DNA from: Flavobacterium filum DSM 17961
GTDB lineage: Bacteria; Bacteroidota; Bacteroidia; Flavobacteriales; Flavobacteriaceae
Length of the DNA stretch: 64,000 bases
Assembly (NCBI RefSeq): GCF_000425465.1
Contig: NZ_AUDM01000004.1
Span: 1 to 64,000, forward strand
Direction of reading: 5' to 3'
Shown: one piece after another, positions 9,604 through 18,984 of the stretch
How positions within the stretch are numbered: the first letter of the stretch is position 1
How the letters are laid out: every line of letters starts with the position of its first letter
Position numbers and translations under genes: made by a program
Notes under the pieces: generated by a model
Told to the model about the DNA's origin: nothing
The model's database searches: none
The model's input: the letters and a program-made list of their open reading frames with translations, nothing else

Positions 9604-10314
9604 TTATTCCTGCATGGTGTGGTACACATTCATCACATCATCATCTTCTTCAATTTTTTCCAATAGTTTTTCTACGTCTGCCACTTGCTCAGGGGTTAAT
9701 TCTTTGGTTACTTGTGGAATGCGTTCAAAACCGGAAGATAAGATTTCGATATTACGGTTTTCCAGTTCTTTTTGAATGGCACCAAAACTTTCAAAAGGAG
9801 CATACATTACGATTCCGTCTTCATCAGCAAAGATTTCTTCTACACCAAAATCAATCATTTCTAATTCTAAATCTTCTACATTTTGACCTTCAGCCGGTAT
9901 TCTGAAATTGCAGGTATGATCAAACATGAATTCAACAGAACCTTGTGTGCCTAATGCTCCATTACATTTATTAAAATAACTGCGAATATTCGCTACGGTT
10001 CTATTGTTGTTGTCGGTAGCTGTTTCAATTAAAATAGCAATTCCATGAGGAGCATAGCCTTCAAAAAGTACTTCTTTAAAGTTAGCAGTATCTTTATCGG
10101 AAGCTTTTTTAATCGCTCTTTCCACATTATCTTTCGGCATATTCGCCGCTTTCGCATTTTGAATAACCGCTCTTAATCGTGAATTGGTTTCCGCATTCGG
10201 ACCACCTTCTTTAACGGCCATTACAATATCTTTTCCTATTCGGGTAAATGTTTTGGCCATGGCTGACCAACGCTTCATTTTTCGTGCTTTTCTAAATTCA
10301 AACGCTCTTCCCAT
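9604..10314 (-). CDS. yebC: YebC/PmpR-family regulator / translation factor
   Basis: 236 residues with the family hallmarks: RARKMKRWSAMAKTFTRIGKDI near the N-terminus (sequence seen in two parts), NSRLRAVIQNAKAANMPKDNVERAIKKA, the FEGYAPHGIAILIE motif, and an acidic C-terminal third. Members bind DNA as regulators and some help ribosomes at proline stretches; which applies here is not visible. It lies 88 bp after gcvT on the same strand and ends at its own terminator. Confidence 0.92.
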   Translation of the reverse strand: MGRAFEFRKARKMKRWSAMAKTFTRIGKDIVMAVKEGGPNAETNSRLRAVIQNAKAANMPKDNVERAIKKASDKDTANFKEVLFEGYAPHGIAILIETATDNNNRTVANIRSYFNKCNGALGTQGSVEFMFDHTCNFRIPAEGQNVEDLELEMIDFGVEEIFADEDGIVMYAPFESFGAIQKELENRNIEILSSGFERIPQVTKELTPEQVADVEKLLEKIEEDDDVMNVYHTMQE

Positions 10315-10402
10315 TTCTATTTATTTCAAAGTTCTGTATTCGTTTTCCAAAGTTCAAAATTGTGGTGCAAAAATAGTATTTAAACTAAAATTTCAAAAAC
10401 TT

Positions 10403-11485
10403 TTACTTCTTATAAAAAGGCATTTTGACCACTTTTGCCAATACTTTATTATTTCTGATTTGGATATAAATTTCAGAATCAATTGCTGAATGTTCTGTTT
10501 TTACGTAACCCATTCCAATTCCTTTTCCAACAGTAGGAGCCATTGTACCGGATGTTACAATTCCAATATTGTTTCCATTCGCATCTACAATCTCGTAGTC
10601 ATGACGCGGAATTCCTCTTTCCAACAATTCAAAACCTACCAATTTTCGAGAAACACCTTCTTCTTTTTGTTTTTTCAGGTTTTCGGAATTGACAAAGTCT
10701 TTGGTAAATTTGGTTATCCACCCTAAACCGGCTTCAAGTGGAGAAGTCGAATCGTTGATGTCATTTCCATACAAACAAAATCCCATTTCCAAACGCAAAG
10801 TATCGCGAGCCGCTAGACCAATTGGTTTGATACCAAAAGGAGCACCTGCTTCAAATACTTTGTTCCATATTTGTTCTACTTCGGAATTTTTACAATAAAT
10901 TTCAAATCCGCCCGAACCGGTATAGCCGGTAGCCGAAATAATTACATGTTCAATTCCGGCAAAATCGGCCACCTCAAAATGATAGTATTTGATTTCTGAT
11001 AAGTTCACTGAAGTTAAGGCTTGCATCGCTTCAACCGCTTTTGGTCCTTGAATTGCTAACAAGGAATAGTCATCCGAAAGGTTTTTCATGTCCACACCTA
11101 AATCATTGTGAGACGAAATCCAATTCCAATCTTTTTCAATATTGGAAGCATTTACGACCAATAAATATTGTTCCTCTTTCATGCGATACACAATCAAATC
11201 ATCTACAATTCCGCCCTCTGCATTAGGTAAACACGAATATTGGGCTCTACCTATGGTTAATGTTGACGCATCATTAGAAGTCACTTTTTGAATCAAAGCC
11301 AGTGCATTTGGTCCGGTTAGTAAAAATTCACCCATGTGGGAAACATCAAAAACCCCAACACCGTTCCGTACGGTTTCATGTTCTGCTGTTACTCCTTCAT
11401 ATTGTACCGGCATATTAAATCCGGCAAACGGAACCATTTTTGCTCCTAAACTTTCGTGAATATGCGTTAACGCTGTATTTTTCAT
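10403..11485 (-). CDS. gcvT: Aminomethyltransferase, T-protein of the glycine cleavage system
   Basis: Transfers the methylene group from the lipoyl-bound H-protein to tetrahydrofolate, releasing ammonia, in glycine breakdown. Seen: [30 protein letters not shown] at the N-terminus (folate pocket, viewed in parts), the catalytic Asp in [22 protein letters not shown], and [17 protein letters not shown]. 360 residues is normal. gcvH and gcvP are not in the window, as is usual in Bacteroidota where the three genes are scattered. Confidence 0.96.
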   Translation of the reverse strand: MKNTALTHIHESLGAKMVPFAGFNMPVQYEGVTAEHETVRNGVGVFDVSHMGEFLLTGPNALALIQKVTSNDASTLTIGRAQYSCLPNAEGGIVDDLIVYRMKEEQYLLVVNASNIEKDWNWISSHNDLGVDMKNLSDDYSLLAIQGPKAVEAMQALTSVNLSEIKYYHFEVADFAGIEHVIISATGYTGSGGFEIYCKNSEVEQIWNKVFEAGAPFGIKPIGLAARDTLRLEMGFCLYGNDINDSTSPLEAGLGWITKFTKDFVNSENLKKQKEEGVSRKLVGFELLERGIPRHDYEIVDANGNNIGIVTSGTMAPTVGKGIGMGYVKTEHSAIDSEIYIQIRNNKVLAKVVKMPFYKK

Positions 11486-11699
11486 GTGTAATATTTGTAA
11501 AATTTGAAGTGGCTAATGTATTAAAAATAATGCGATTTTGAGGTGGTATTTTGTACATAAATTTGATAATTGTGAATAAAAAGAGGCTTTGCTTTTCATT
11601 CTTTCAGAAATGCATCAACCTGAAAAAAAATTTTTTATCATGAGCGGAAAGGCCTATATTTACTCATTATTAAATTTTGAATACGAATTACCTCGTACT

Positions 11700-12839
11700 A
11701 TGAAGCCGGAAGAAAATACGCTATCGCACCAAACAGAAAAAGAAATCATTGATCCTCAACTGAATATCCTGCTTACTACCGATGAAGATGATGACCGACC
11801 GGTGTATATTTCAGGGAATTTTAACCAATGGATTACGCAAGATAAGCGTTTCCAAATGGATAAAGTGGCCAAAGGTTTATACCATTACACATTTGCTCCT
11901 GATTTTGTATATCCTGAAGAATTATTATACAAATTTACCCGTGGCGATTGGAGTGAGGTTGAAATTGACAAATACGGAAACCGAACCGAAAACCGTTCGT
12001 GTAAACAACATTCCGGAGTACGAAAAGAACATGTGGCCAAATGGCGACACAACTGGTTGCCTTTTAAACCCAACTTTTTACCCAAAGTTCACTTAATTTC
12101 GAAAGAGTTTGAAATTCCACAGTTGAACAAAACCCGCAAAGTTTGGGCCTTGTTACCGCATGATTATGAAACATCAACCGAACATTATCCGGTGATGTAT
12201 TTACAAGATGCTCAAAATTTATTCAATGAAAAAGCCCAATACGGCAATTGGGAAATTGATAAAAAACTCGCTGTTATGGCAGAGTATAAAATCGGTAAAA
12301 TCATTGTTATTGCTGTTGAGCATGCTGATAATGAACGAATCATCGAATACAATGTGGGCAATACCGTTTTAGGTGCCGGTCAAGGAAAAAAATACATTCG
12401 TTTTTTAACCGATACGTTAAAGCCTTTTGTAGATACTAATTTTCGCACCAAACCCGAACGGGAGCACACCGGAATAGGTGGGAGTTCGATGGGAGGATTA
12501 GTGAGCATTTTCAGTGGCATTATGTATCCGGAAGTGTTTGGGAAGTTGATGATTTTTTCGCCCTCATTGTGGGTAGTACCAAAAATAAAATTATCGTTTT
12601 TAGATATGGAAGAACCACAAGAAACCCGCATTTATTTGTATGCCGGCGGAGATGAAAGTGCAACTATGATTGACCATGTAAAAAACTTTAAAAAGCGATT
12701 ATTAAAACGAAAATCGTTAGAAGACAAAATGAAAGTGCGATTAAGCATCAACGAATTTGGCAAGCACAATGAAATCTATTGGAGTGACGAATTCCCCAAA
12801 GCAATCGAATGGTTGTTTTTTAGTACAAAAGAAGAATAA
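11700..12839 (+). CDS. Esterase-D-like hydrolase with N-terminal carbohydrate-binding-like (CBM48/E-set) domain
   Basis: Residues 20-110 (PVYISGNFNQWITQDKRF) look like a beta-sandwich E-set/CBM48 module, followed by an alpha/beta-hydrolase of the esterase D/Fes type with nucleophile GIGGSSMGGLVS and YPVMYLQDAQNLF. No signal peptide, so cytosolic. I prefer the ATG at 11700 (379 residues) to the open start at 11589, because TAAATTTT-like promoter sequence falls between them. First gene of a tight operon (5-bp then 3-bp gaps) with an M17 peptidase and an ATP-grasp enzyme, suggesting it processes an amide or ester product of that pathway. Confidence 0.8.
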   Translation: MKPEENTLSHQTEKEIIDPQLNILLTTDEDDDRPVYISGNFNQWITQDKRFQMDKVAKGLYHYTFAPDFVYPEELLYKFTRGDWSEVEIDKYGNRTENRSCKQHSGVRKEHVAKWRHNWLPFKPNFLPKVHLISKEFEIPQLNKTRKVWALLPHDYETSTEHYPVMYLQDAQNLFNEKAQYGNWEIDKKLAVMAEYKIGKIIVIAVEHADNERIIEYNVGNTVLGAGQGKKYIRFLTDTLKPFVDTNFRTKPEREHTGIGGSSMGGLVSIFSGIMYPEVFGKLMIFSPSLWVVPKIKLSFLDMEEPQETRIYLYAGGDESATMIDHVKNFKKRLLKRKSLEDKMKVRLSINEFGKHNEIYWSDEFPKAIEWLFFSTKEE

Positions 12840-12844
12840 AAATT

Positions 12845-14257
12845 ATGAAAATAAAGCATTTAAACAAAGTTAGTTCAACAGAAAGTTTAGTATTGGTTCC
12901 CGTTTTGGAGATAGAGGAAACTGTTCAATATTTATCGTTATCGGTTTCTAATTCTATTTTTTCCGGAAAGAAAGATACCCATTATGCGTTAGAGAAAGTG
13001 GGTGTTGTTTATCTTTTTATTGGTTTGGGAAAGAAACCGATGGTAACCGATTTTAAGAAAATATTCAGACGTGTGGCTCAAAAGCAAGCCTCTTTTTTTC
13101 AAAAAGAAACGTCTCTGTTTTTACCTGACTTTTTTACGGATGAATGGGCTGCTGCGGCTGTGAACGGATTAGTTTTAGGCACCTATCAATTGGGACATTA
13201 CAAAAAAGAGAAAAAAGTACATCCGTTACAGGAAGTGCGATCGGTATTGAATATTGTGAGTGCCACCAATCGCCAAAAAGCAGTTGAATTGGGTTTAAAA
13301 ACGGCTCAAGCTCAATTGGAAACTTTTCATTTGGTTGATTTGCCACCTAATAAAATTACCCCTAAACATTTGGCCAATTGGTCAATCGATTTAGGCAAAA
13401 AATTCAAATTGGAAGTGGAGATCATCGGAGCAAAAAAAGCCAAAGAAATCGGATTACATGCCTTTATTTCTGTTGGAAAAGGTAGTGCCAATGAAGCCCA
13501 ATTTATTGTTTTAGATTACCAACCGAAAAACGCTCAAAAACATTTTGGTTTGGTGGGTAAAGGCATCACGTTTGATACGGGAGGTTTGAACATTAAAACT
13601 GCCGGAATGGTACATATGAAATGTGATATGGCGGGTGGTGCGGCCGTTTTAGGTGCCATGCAATTGATAGCCGATTTGAAATTACCACATCGTGTTACGG
13701 CAATTGTACCGGCTTGCGAAAATTCAGTAGATGCTCAATCCTTTTTGCCTAGTGATGTCATAGAAAGTTATAGCGGACATACGATTGAAATCATTGATAC
13801 CGATGCCGAAGGCCGTTTAATTTTAGCAGATGGATTATCATATCTCATCAAAAATTACAATCCCGAAACGATTATAGATATTGCTACCTTAACCGGAAGC
13901 AGTGTAGCTACATTTGGTTATGAATGTGGTGCTTTGTTTACGAATAATGAACAACTATCTAAAAAACTTCAAGAGGCCGGAACCAAAACTGGGGAACGTT
14001 TGTGGCCTTTGCCACTTTGGGAGGCGTATCAATCTGATATTGAAAGTGAAATTGCCGATGTAAAGAATTATTCCGGGAAACCGGTTGCCGGAGCGATTTC
14101 AGCTGCGAAGTTTTTAGAATTTTTTACTGACAATCATCCTTCTTGGGCACATTTGGATATTGCCGGAGTGTCATTTGTGGACGATGAATTTGCCAAAACC
14201 AAACATGCCACGGCATTTGGTGTACAATTAATTACTACTTTTATTCAAAATCAATAG
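12845..14257 (+). CDS. pepA: Leucyl aminopeptidase, M17 family
   Basis: Two-zinc aminopeptidase removing N-terminal residues from peptides in the cytosol. Seen: the N-terminal macro-like domain (residues 1-160), metal ligands in GITFDTGGLNIK and MKCDMAGGAAVLGAM, and NTDAEGR-type motif IDTDAEGRLILADGL. 470 residues is the family norm. It sits 5 bp after the esterase gene and 3 bp before an ATP-grasp ligase, so it is co-transcribed with an amidoligase set and may trim or hydrolyse its product rather than serve general turnover. Confidence 0.93.
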   Translation: MKIKHLNKVSSTESLVLVPVLEIEETVQYLSLSVSNSIFSGKKDTHYALEKVGVVYLFIGLGKKPMVTDFKKIFRRVAQKQASFFQKETSLFLPDFFTDEWAAAAVNGLVLGTYQLGHYKKEKKVHPLQEVRSVLNIVSATNRQKAVELGLKTAQAQLETFHLVDLPPNKITPKHLANWSIDLGKKFKLEVEIIGAKKAKEIGLHAFISVGKGSANEAQFIVLDYQPKNAQKHFGLVGKGITFDTGGLNIKTAGMVHMKCDMAGGAAVLGAMQLIADLKLPHRVTAIVPACENSVDAQSFLPSDVIESYSGHTIEIIDTDAEGRLILADGLSYLIKNYNPETIIDIATLTGSSVATFGYECGALFTNNEQLSKKLQEAGTKTGERLWPLPLWEAYQSDIESEIADVKNYSGKPVAGAISAAKFLEFFTDNHPSWAHLDIAGVSFVDDEFAKTKHATAFGVQLITTFIQNQ

Positions 14258-14260
14258 GTT

Positions 14261-15478
14261 ATGGAGCAAACTACCAAAACATTTATTTGCATTTCCAATT
14301 ATTTTAAGGGAAATGATTTTTTAATTAACATGAAGCGATTAGGAAACAAGGTATTCTTGATTACTTCCGAGAAATTACGGGATAAACCTTGGGCATTTGA
14401 TTCCATTGATGAAATTTTTTACATGCCCGGACAAGATATCGATTGGGATTTGGATATGCTTTTGCACGGTGTGGCCGGATTGATGCGAAAAGAAAAAGTA
14501 GATGCCATCGTAGCGTTAGACGATTTTGATGTGGAAAAAGCTACTTTTTTGCGAGAAAATCTACGAATGGCAGGTATGGGACAAACCACCGGAAGGTATT
14601 TTAGAGATAAATTGGCCATGCGGGTAAAAGCCCAATCTGAAGGTGTACCTGTGCCGGCATTTAGTGCGTTGTTCAATGATGAGTATATCAATCACTTTGC
14701 GGATACTGTTTCTCCCCCTTGGGTGTTGAAGCCCCGTTCTGAAGCTTCTGCTTCCGGAATTATGAAAGTGCATACTAAAGAGGAATTGTGGCAAAAAATT
14801 CACGAATTAGGAGATAATCGTATCAAATATTTAGTGGAACAATTCAAACCCGGAGCGGTGTATCACTGTGACGGATTGAATTTTAACGGAAAAGTGTTGT
14901 TTAGTATTACTTCACAATATTTGGCTACGCCAATGGAAATTTCGCAAGGCGGTGGGATTTTCAGAAGTGCCAACATTCCGTACAATAATGCTGATGATAA
15001 AGCGATAAAAAAAGTAAATGAGCAAGTAATGAAAGCGTTTGGAATGAAACACGGTGCCACGCATACTGAATTTATCAAATGTAATGAAGACGGAAAAATT
15101 TACTTTTTAGAAACGTCTTCCCGAGTAGGTGGAGCTCATTTAGCGGAAATGGTGGAAGCCGCTTCCGGAATTAATTTATGGGGTGAATGGGCTAAAATTG
15201 AAGATGCATTAGTTCGTTATGAAACCTACAAAGTTCCAACTCCTAAAAAACAATATGCCGGAATAGTGTTGACGTTATCCAAATACGAACATCCAGATTT
15301 GAGTGGGTTTAACGATAGTGAAGTCTGTTTCAGAGTACCTTTAGAATACCATGCCGGATTGATTGTAAAATCAGATAAGCACGAACGTGTTCGGGAATTG
15401 TTAGACGATTATGCAGAACGATTGGTGAAGGATTTTGCGGCTGTTGCTCAACAACAGGAAGTGAAGAAGTTGCATTAA
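14261..15478 (+). CDS. ATP-grasp carboxylate-amine ligase, biotin-carboxylase-like
   Basis: 405 residues. The ATP-grasp region runs from about residue 110 to 320: RYFRDKLAMRVKAQSEGVPVP, the lysine in PPWVLKPRSEASASGI, EQFKPGAVYHCDGL, and the metal-binding KIYFLETSSRVGGAHL. Such enzymes activate a carboxylate as acyl phosphate and join it to an amine or thiol. Third gene of the operon starting at 11700. The partners (aminopeptidase, esterase, and the opposite-strand ligases downstream) suggest synthesis of a small peptide-like metabolite. Substrates unknown. Confidence 0.88.
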   Translation: MEQTTKTFICISNYFKGNDFLINMKRLGNKVFLITSEKLRDKPWAFDSIDEIFYMPGQDIDWDLDMLLHGVAGLMRKEKVDAIVALDDFDVEKATFLRENLRMAGMGQTTGRYFRDKLAMRVKAQSEGVPVPAFSALFNDEYINHFADTVSPPWVLKPRSEASASGIMKVHTKEELWQKIHELGDNRIKYLVEQFKPGAVYHCDGLNFNGKVLFSITSQYLATPMEISQGGGIFRSANIPYNNADDKAIKKVNEQVMKAFGMKHGATHTEFIKCNEDGKIYFLETSSRVGGAHLAEMVEAASGINLWGEWAKIEDALVRYETYKVPTPKKQYAGIVLTLSKYEHPDLSGFNDSEVCFRVPLEYHAGLIVKSDKHERVRELLDDYAERLVKDFAAVAQQQEVKKLH

Positions 15479-15486
15479 TTTATTTT

Positions 15487-15582
15487 TTAGCCACGAATTA
15501 CACGAATATACACGAATTATCTGATTGACAAACTGTTATTTTTTTAAATTAGTGAAAATTCGTGAAATTTGTGGCAAATAAC
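15487..15582. repeat. Imperfect inverted repeat of the CACGAATT type
   Basis: TTAGCCACGAATTACACGAA at the left and its imperfect complement (TTCGTGAAATTTGTGGCAAA) at the right enclose about 35 bp of AT-rich spacer. This pattern recurs as intergenic repeats in Flavobacterium-type genomes. It follows the ATP-grasp stop by 8 bp and may act as its terminator-like end. Confidence 0.65.
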
Positions 15583-15585
15583 TTT

Positions 15586-15633
15586 ATGAAGAAATATTCA
15601 GCTTTAAACTTCCACAAACACTGTTTTTGCTTT
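15586..15633 (+). pseudogene. Duplicated 5' fragment of the gene at 16086
   Basis: ATG-initiated stub reading MKKYSALNFHKHCFCF then stop. Its bases 15587-15621 are identical to 16087-16121 and the similarity continues with a few differences to about 15633. The spacing is exactly 500 bp. It probably marks the original start of the 16086 gene, displaced when a 500-bp segment was inserted. Confidence 0.75.
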
Positions 15634-15646
15634 TAAAAATTATGTT

Positions 15647-15681
15647 TACACCTGACAGGTTTCAAAAACCTGTCAGGTGTA
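15647..15681. repeat. Perfect 16-bp palindromic hairpin (ACCTGACAGGT type)
   Basis: Stem TACACCTGACAGGTTT (15647-15662) and its exact complement (15666-15681) around a 3-nt loop. Comparable CCTGACAGG hairpins are spread through many Flavobacterium genomes. It lies inside the 500-bp inserted segment, between the duplicated gene start and the lipoprotein ORF. Confidence 0.8.
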
Positions 15682-15732
15682 GTTAACTTAGAGAAAATAT
15701 TTTTATGATTAGATTAAGTTGCCTTATTTTTT

Positions 15733-16089
15733 TTGTTGCTATTTAGTTGCAAAAACGAAAAAGTTTTCAAAGAGTCTGATTATGATAAAAAACAGGCCTT
15801 GGTAACAGAAACTAAAATAGTATATAAATCTTTTCGAATAAAAGAATACCTTTTAAACTATAAAGTATTCATAGATTCAAATTTAACTTTGTCCAAAAAA
15901 TATTTGGAAGGAGATTTTAGAACAAATGAAAATCAACCTATTGTAGTTTATATCAATAAAAAAGATTCTTCCGATTATTTCATTGCACATAAAGGAATAA
16001 TAGATAATGATTTGTTGTTTAATTATTTAAAAAAGGAAAGAGTTCCATATTACATAAAAAACATAAAAAGAATAAATCTCAAACATTGA
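15733..16089 (+). CDS. Small putative lipoprotein with a frameshifted signal peptide
   Basis: 118 residues from a TTG at 15733 (MLLFSCKNEK), lysine- and tyrosine-rich, no known domain. The lipobox LLFSC is recognisable but the signal is too short. An ATG at 15705 in another frame reads MIRLSCLIFFVAI then stop; removing one T from the T8 run at 15727-15734 would join them into MIRLSCLIFLLLFSCKNEK, a textbook lipoprotein leader. So the gene is either disrupted, phase-variable, or miscalled by one base. It overlaps the next gene by 4 bp and is carried on a 500-bp insertion. Confidence 0.55.
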   Translation: MLLFSCKNEKVFKESDYDKKQALVTETKIVYKSFRIKEYLLNYKVFIDSNLTLSKKYLEGDFRTNENQPIVVYINKKDSSDYFIAHKGIIDNDLLFNYLKKERVPYYIKNIKRINLKH

Positions 16090-16583
16090 AGAAATATTCA
16101 GCTTTAAACTTCCACAAACACACTTTTTGCCTTTGGAAAGAAGTTTCGCAATCGGATTTTGATTTACAGCAATCGCAGTTCAAAAGCAAGTCGGGAAGTG
16201 AATATTATTTTACAGAAGAGGGTGTTTATCGGATTTCTAATCATTGGGGTAGGGTGGCTAATTGCCGTTGGCGTTTGCTTCCGTTAAGTGATTATAAAAA
16301 TCAACATACAAAAATTGGTTTTGCCAATTGGATCGATTTTTATGCGAATGATGAAACCGCCAACTTATTTTTTATTCAAGTCAATTGGGAACAGAAAACA
16401 GCTGACTTTTTTCATAAAGACATGCCTTTTTATAATGGAAAAGCTACGTTGCGAAATGCATCAGAAACCGCCAAAACTCTCAAAAAAATCAAACTCATTT
16501 TGAATGAAGATACTTGGGCGAAGTATTTGAATTATGAGAATTTGGAGGAGTTGAGAATAGAAATGGTGAAGAAATTAATCTAA
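16086..16583 (+). CDS. Conserved hypothetical protein, 165 residues
   Basis: No recognised domain. Tryptophan- and lysine-rich (NHWGRVANCRWRLLPLSDYKNQ, seen in parts), no signal peptide or membrane segment, so likely cytosolic. It now starts at TTG 16086; the duplicated copy of its 5' end at 15586 keeps ATG, so the present start looks second-hand. Translational coupling to the lipoprotein ORF (4-bp overlap) may rescue the weak start. Function unknown. Confidence 0.7.
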   Translation: MKKYSALNFHKHTFCLWKEVSQSDFDLQQSQFKSKSGSEYYFTEEGVYRISNHWGRVANCRWRLLPLSDYKNQHTKIGFANWIDFYANDETANLFFIQVNWEQKTADFFHKDMPFYNGKATLRNASETAKTLKKIKLILNEDTWAKYLNYENLEELRIEMVKKLI

Positions 16584-16664
16584 AATTAAACATTAAGCAA
16601 TTAAGAAAAATTAAGGTATTCATTAAGGATCAATGAAAAAAAATTAATTTCTTTATGTTAAAAA

Positions 16665-17855
16665 TTATCGCTCAAACATCCCAACCGTTCCACCCACCCA
16701 ATCTTTATCTTTATTGAATTTCACGCCAATCATTTCGCCACGGCTTAAACGCACTAAATTCGTTACCGGAATAGGAGCAGGGGCATTATCGGGCCAAACA
16801 CAAAGAATGCGAACTTCTGCTTTGACTTTACCATCCGGTGATTGAATGATTGGGATGTAATTCACTTTTTTCTGTAATATGTATAAGTCTTTTTCTACAA
16901 CCGCTTCGATATCTTCTTTTTTAACATGGAAAATCACACCACTACCGGAGAAAGAAAACAAAGGTTTCAGCACATAATTCTCTAAATCGGTTGGAATTTC
17001 TTTTAAATCACTCAACAAAGTCGTTTCAATGAAATAATCTCCTTTCAAATATGATAAAATGAACTTACTGATGCGGAAAAACCAATTCGGATGTCCGGCC
17101 CATTCTACATCTAAATCATCTGAAAAATCAAAGTTCAATTGTAAATCGGTACGCAAATCTAATTCGTCAAAAATAACCCGATTGTAGATGCGTTTTACTT
17201 CAATTTCTTCACCCTTTTTGTTGGTATAGTAGAGATTTTTACCTTTTTGAAAGAGTTCTGTGACACATACAATCGGAATACCAAAGTCGCGTTGACAGTA
17301 ATAAAAATCGATTTTAGTGTTTTGTTTTTCCGGTTCAATTTCCAATAGAATTACTTGCTCTTTGGGATGACGGTTTAGTAGTACTTCTTCCATTAACGCC
17401 AAATAACTTTCATGTGTATAACCACTTAAAAAAGGGGTTAATTCATTAAGAAAAGGGTAGAGGTTAACAAATTTCTTAGATAATTCATTCTGAAAATTAA
17501 ACAAGGATGGAAAGCCTTGCACTTCGATCAATTTTGGAATAATTTTTCCATTATCTTCACAAATACCAAAATCAATCGCCAAGAAAGTAGTATGTTGATC
17601 TTCATTGGGTACTTTACGGTTGAGTTCTAAAGCTTTGTTGGTTAAAGATTTGAAATCCGGTTTTTGTATAAAATCAATCACCTCTTGGCATCCTTGCAAC
17701 AATTGTGCTTTCAATTCATTTGGAATGAAAAAAGGAGTTTCACCAATACGAAATGTAGGACGATAATCAAAATCGTTTGTGATAGAATCGATGAGTTGGT
17801 TGTATTTTTCTTCTGAAAATTGTGCGTTGAATACCTTTCTATAATGTTGATTCAT
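16665..17855 (-). CDS. ATP-grasp-like protein of unknown substrate
   Basis: 396 residues. The N-terminal half has FLAIDFGICEDNGKIIPKLIEVQGFPS, and the C-terminal half has ENYVLKPLFSFSGSGVIFHV, which resembles the ATP-grasp nucleotide-binding lysine and glycine loop, then AEVRILCVWPDNAPAPIPV. It is the last gene of the leftward operon 21814 to 16665 with a second ATP-grasp ligase, a GCS2 ligase and a glutamine amidotransferase. Alternative view: a circularly permuted or degenerate ATP-grasp relative. Fold call is by motif only. Confidence 0.7.
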   Translation of the reverse strand: MNQHYRKVFNAQFSEEKYNQLIDSITNDFDYRPTFRIGETPFFIPNELKAQLLQGCQEVIDFIQKPDFKSLTNKALELNRKVPNEDQHTTFLAIDFGICEDNGKIIPKLIEVQGFPSLFNFQNELSKKFVNLYPFLNELTPFLSGYTHESYLALMEEVLLNRHPKEQVILLEIEPEKQNTKIDFYYCQRDFGIPIVCVTELFQKGKNLYYTNKKGEEIEVKRIYNRVIFDELDLRTDLQLNFDFSDDLDVEWAGHPNWFFRISKFILSYLKGDYFIETTLLSDLKEIPTDLENYVLKPLFSFSGSGVIFHVKKEDIEAVVEKDLYILQKKVNYIPIIQSPDGKVKAEVRILCVWPDNAPAPIPVTNLVRLSRGEMIGVKFNKDKDWVGGTVGMFER

Positions 17856-17921
17856 ACTATTTTGGTTTTAAAAAAGGCACAAAAGAAAAACTTGAGTGCC
17901 TTATTTAGTGTTGTGTATCGA

Positions 17922-18749
17922 TTAATTTGATAATGTCTTTTTATGCTTTAATAAATCATTAATAGAGGTGCGAAGAAAATTGGGGATGATGGTTTCATTG
18001 GTCAAATAAATTTTATCTTCTTCCACTAAGTATTCCAACATTTTTGAATATTTAACTTTGCCTTTCATTTCAATAATTTTTTCTCTAAAAGCTCTGTTTT
18101 TCATATGTGCCAGGAAACTCAGCGGATCGGCTTCCGGGTGGAATTGAACACCCACAAACTCCTTTGAAAAACGGATTCCCATGATAGCACGTTCGTATTG
18201 TACATGGTCGCGAATTTTTTCCAACGCAATAATTTGTGCACCTAATTTCTTAATGTTTTTAAGGTGAGGTTGTACCACTTGAAAATCACGACTATCAATC
18301 GTATAAAACGGATTTTGGAGGCCTTCAAAAAGTATGTCTGTCAATCCTTCATTTACTTTGTGCGTGGTCATAATACCAAAAGAAGTATCTTTTCGCTTGT
18401 TGATTTCGGCTAAGCCAAAGTGTTTACAAGCCATTTGAAAAGAATGACAAATGAACAAAACATGTTTCTTCATTTCATTTTCTTTATTCCATTTCCATAA
18501 GGCATCAATCAATTCATAATATTTTTTATCCCAAACACCGTCACCTTCTAAAGGATTTCCGGGACCGCCGGTTGAAATATAGATGTCAAATTTTGTTATA
18601 TCCGGAAATTCTTTTTTTCCTCTGATATCAAAGATTTGAAACGAAACCATTTGATTAAAACGGTTAATGATATCGATGATACACCGCATTCCCTGGTTGG
18701 GTTCGCCATTGTACATGTCTAACACCGCTATTCTGATATGTGAATTCAT
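17922..18749 (-). CDS. Class I glutamine amidotransferase-like protein
   Basis: 275 residues with a triad-type GATase-1 domain: oxyanion strand STGGPGNP (59-66), nucleophile C101 in FICHSFQMA, and the His-x-Glu pair in VQFHPEADP. It resembles the glutaminase half of GMP synthase but stands alone, so it should supply ammonia from glutamine (or hydrolyse a gamma-glutamyl bond) for a neighbouring ligase. A C-terminal 50-residue tail is outside the domain. Preceded by a 235-bp gap from the GCS2 gene, so it may have its own promoter. Confidence 0.88.
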   Translation of the reverse strand: MNSHIRIAVLDMYNGEPNQGMRCIIDIINRFNQMVSFQIFDIRGKKEFPDITKFDIYISTGGPGNPLEGDGVWDKKYYELIDALWKWNKENEMKKHVLFICHSFQMACKHFGLAEINKRKDTSFGIMTTHKVNEGLTDILFEGLQNPFYTIDSRDFQVVQPHLKNIKKLGAQIIALEKIRDHVQYERAIMGIRFSKEFVGVQFHPEADPLSFLAHMKNRAFREKIIEMKGKVKYSKMLEYLVEEDKIYLTNETIIPNFLRTSINDLLKHKKTLSN

Positions 18750-18984
18750 AAGGTCACAATTAATTGATGCAAATATACCAATTTTGATTTAGTTGACTTC
18801 TAAGCTTTTATTGTTCTTTATTCAATAGAAATTAACATTATTTATTGAATACTGATTTTATAGATTTTTTCAAGATTTACATTGAAACTTTGCTAAAGAT
18901 TCAAAATGTGTAAACATTTTTGCCCGTAAAGACGGGAGATTCCTCTTTCGACTTCGTCATCTTTTCGGAATGACAAAAATGCTT
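18750..18984. other. Intergenic gap inside the amidoligase operon
   Basis: 235 bp without an ORF. The left part is AT-rich. The right part (18922-18980) is a more GC-rich stretch with CCCGTAAAGACGGG as a small hairpin and TTTCGACTTCGTCATC, looking like a dispersed intergenic repeat. A promoter for the amidotransferase gene would have to lie here; I see no exact TAnnTTTG. Confidence 0.4.

Noticed and set aside
11589-11699. N-terminal extension of the esterase from TTG 11589
   Set aside because: It does not look like part of the domain and promoter-like sequence lies inside it; ATG 11700 fits better.
15487-15582. tRNA-like or small RNA gene
   Set aside because: Only a dispersed AT-rich inverted repeat; no cloverleaf or conserved tRNA bases.
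18922-18980. Small protein or terminator in the amidotransferase/GCS2 gap
   Set aside because: Resembles a dispersed intergenic repeat; no T-run after the small hairpin and no start codon with coding pattern.
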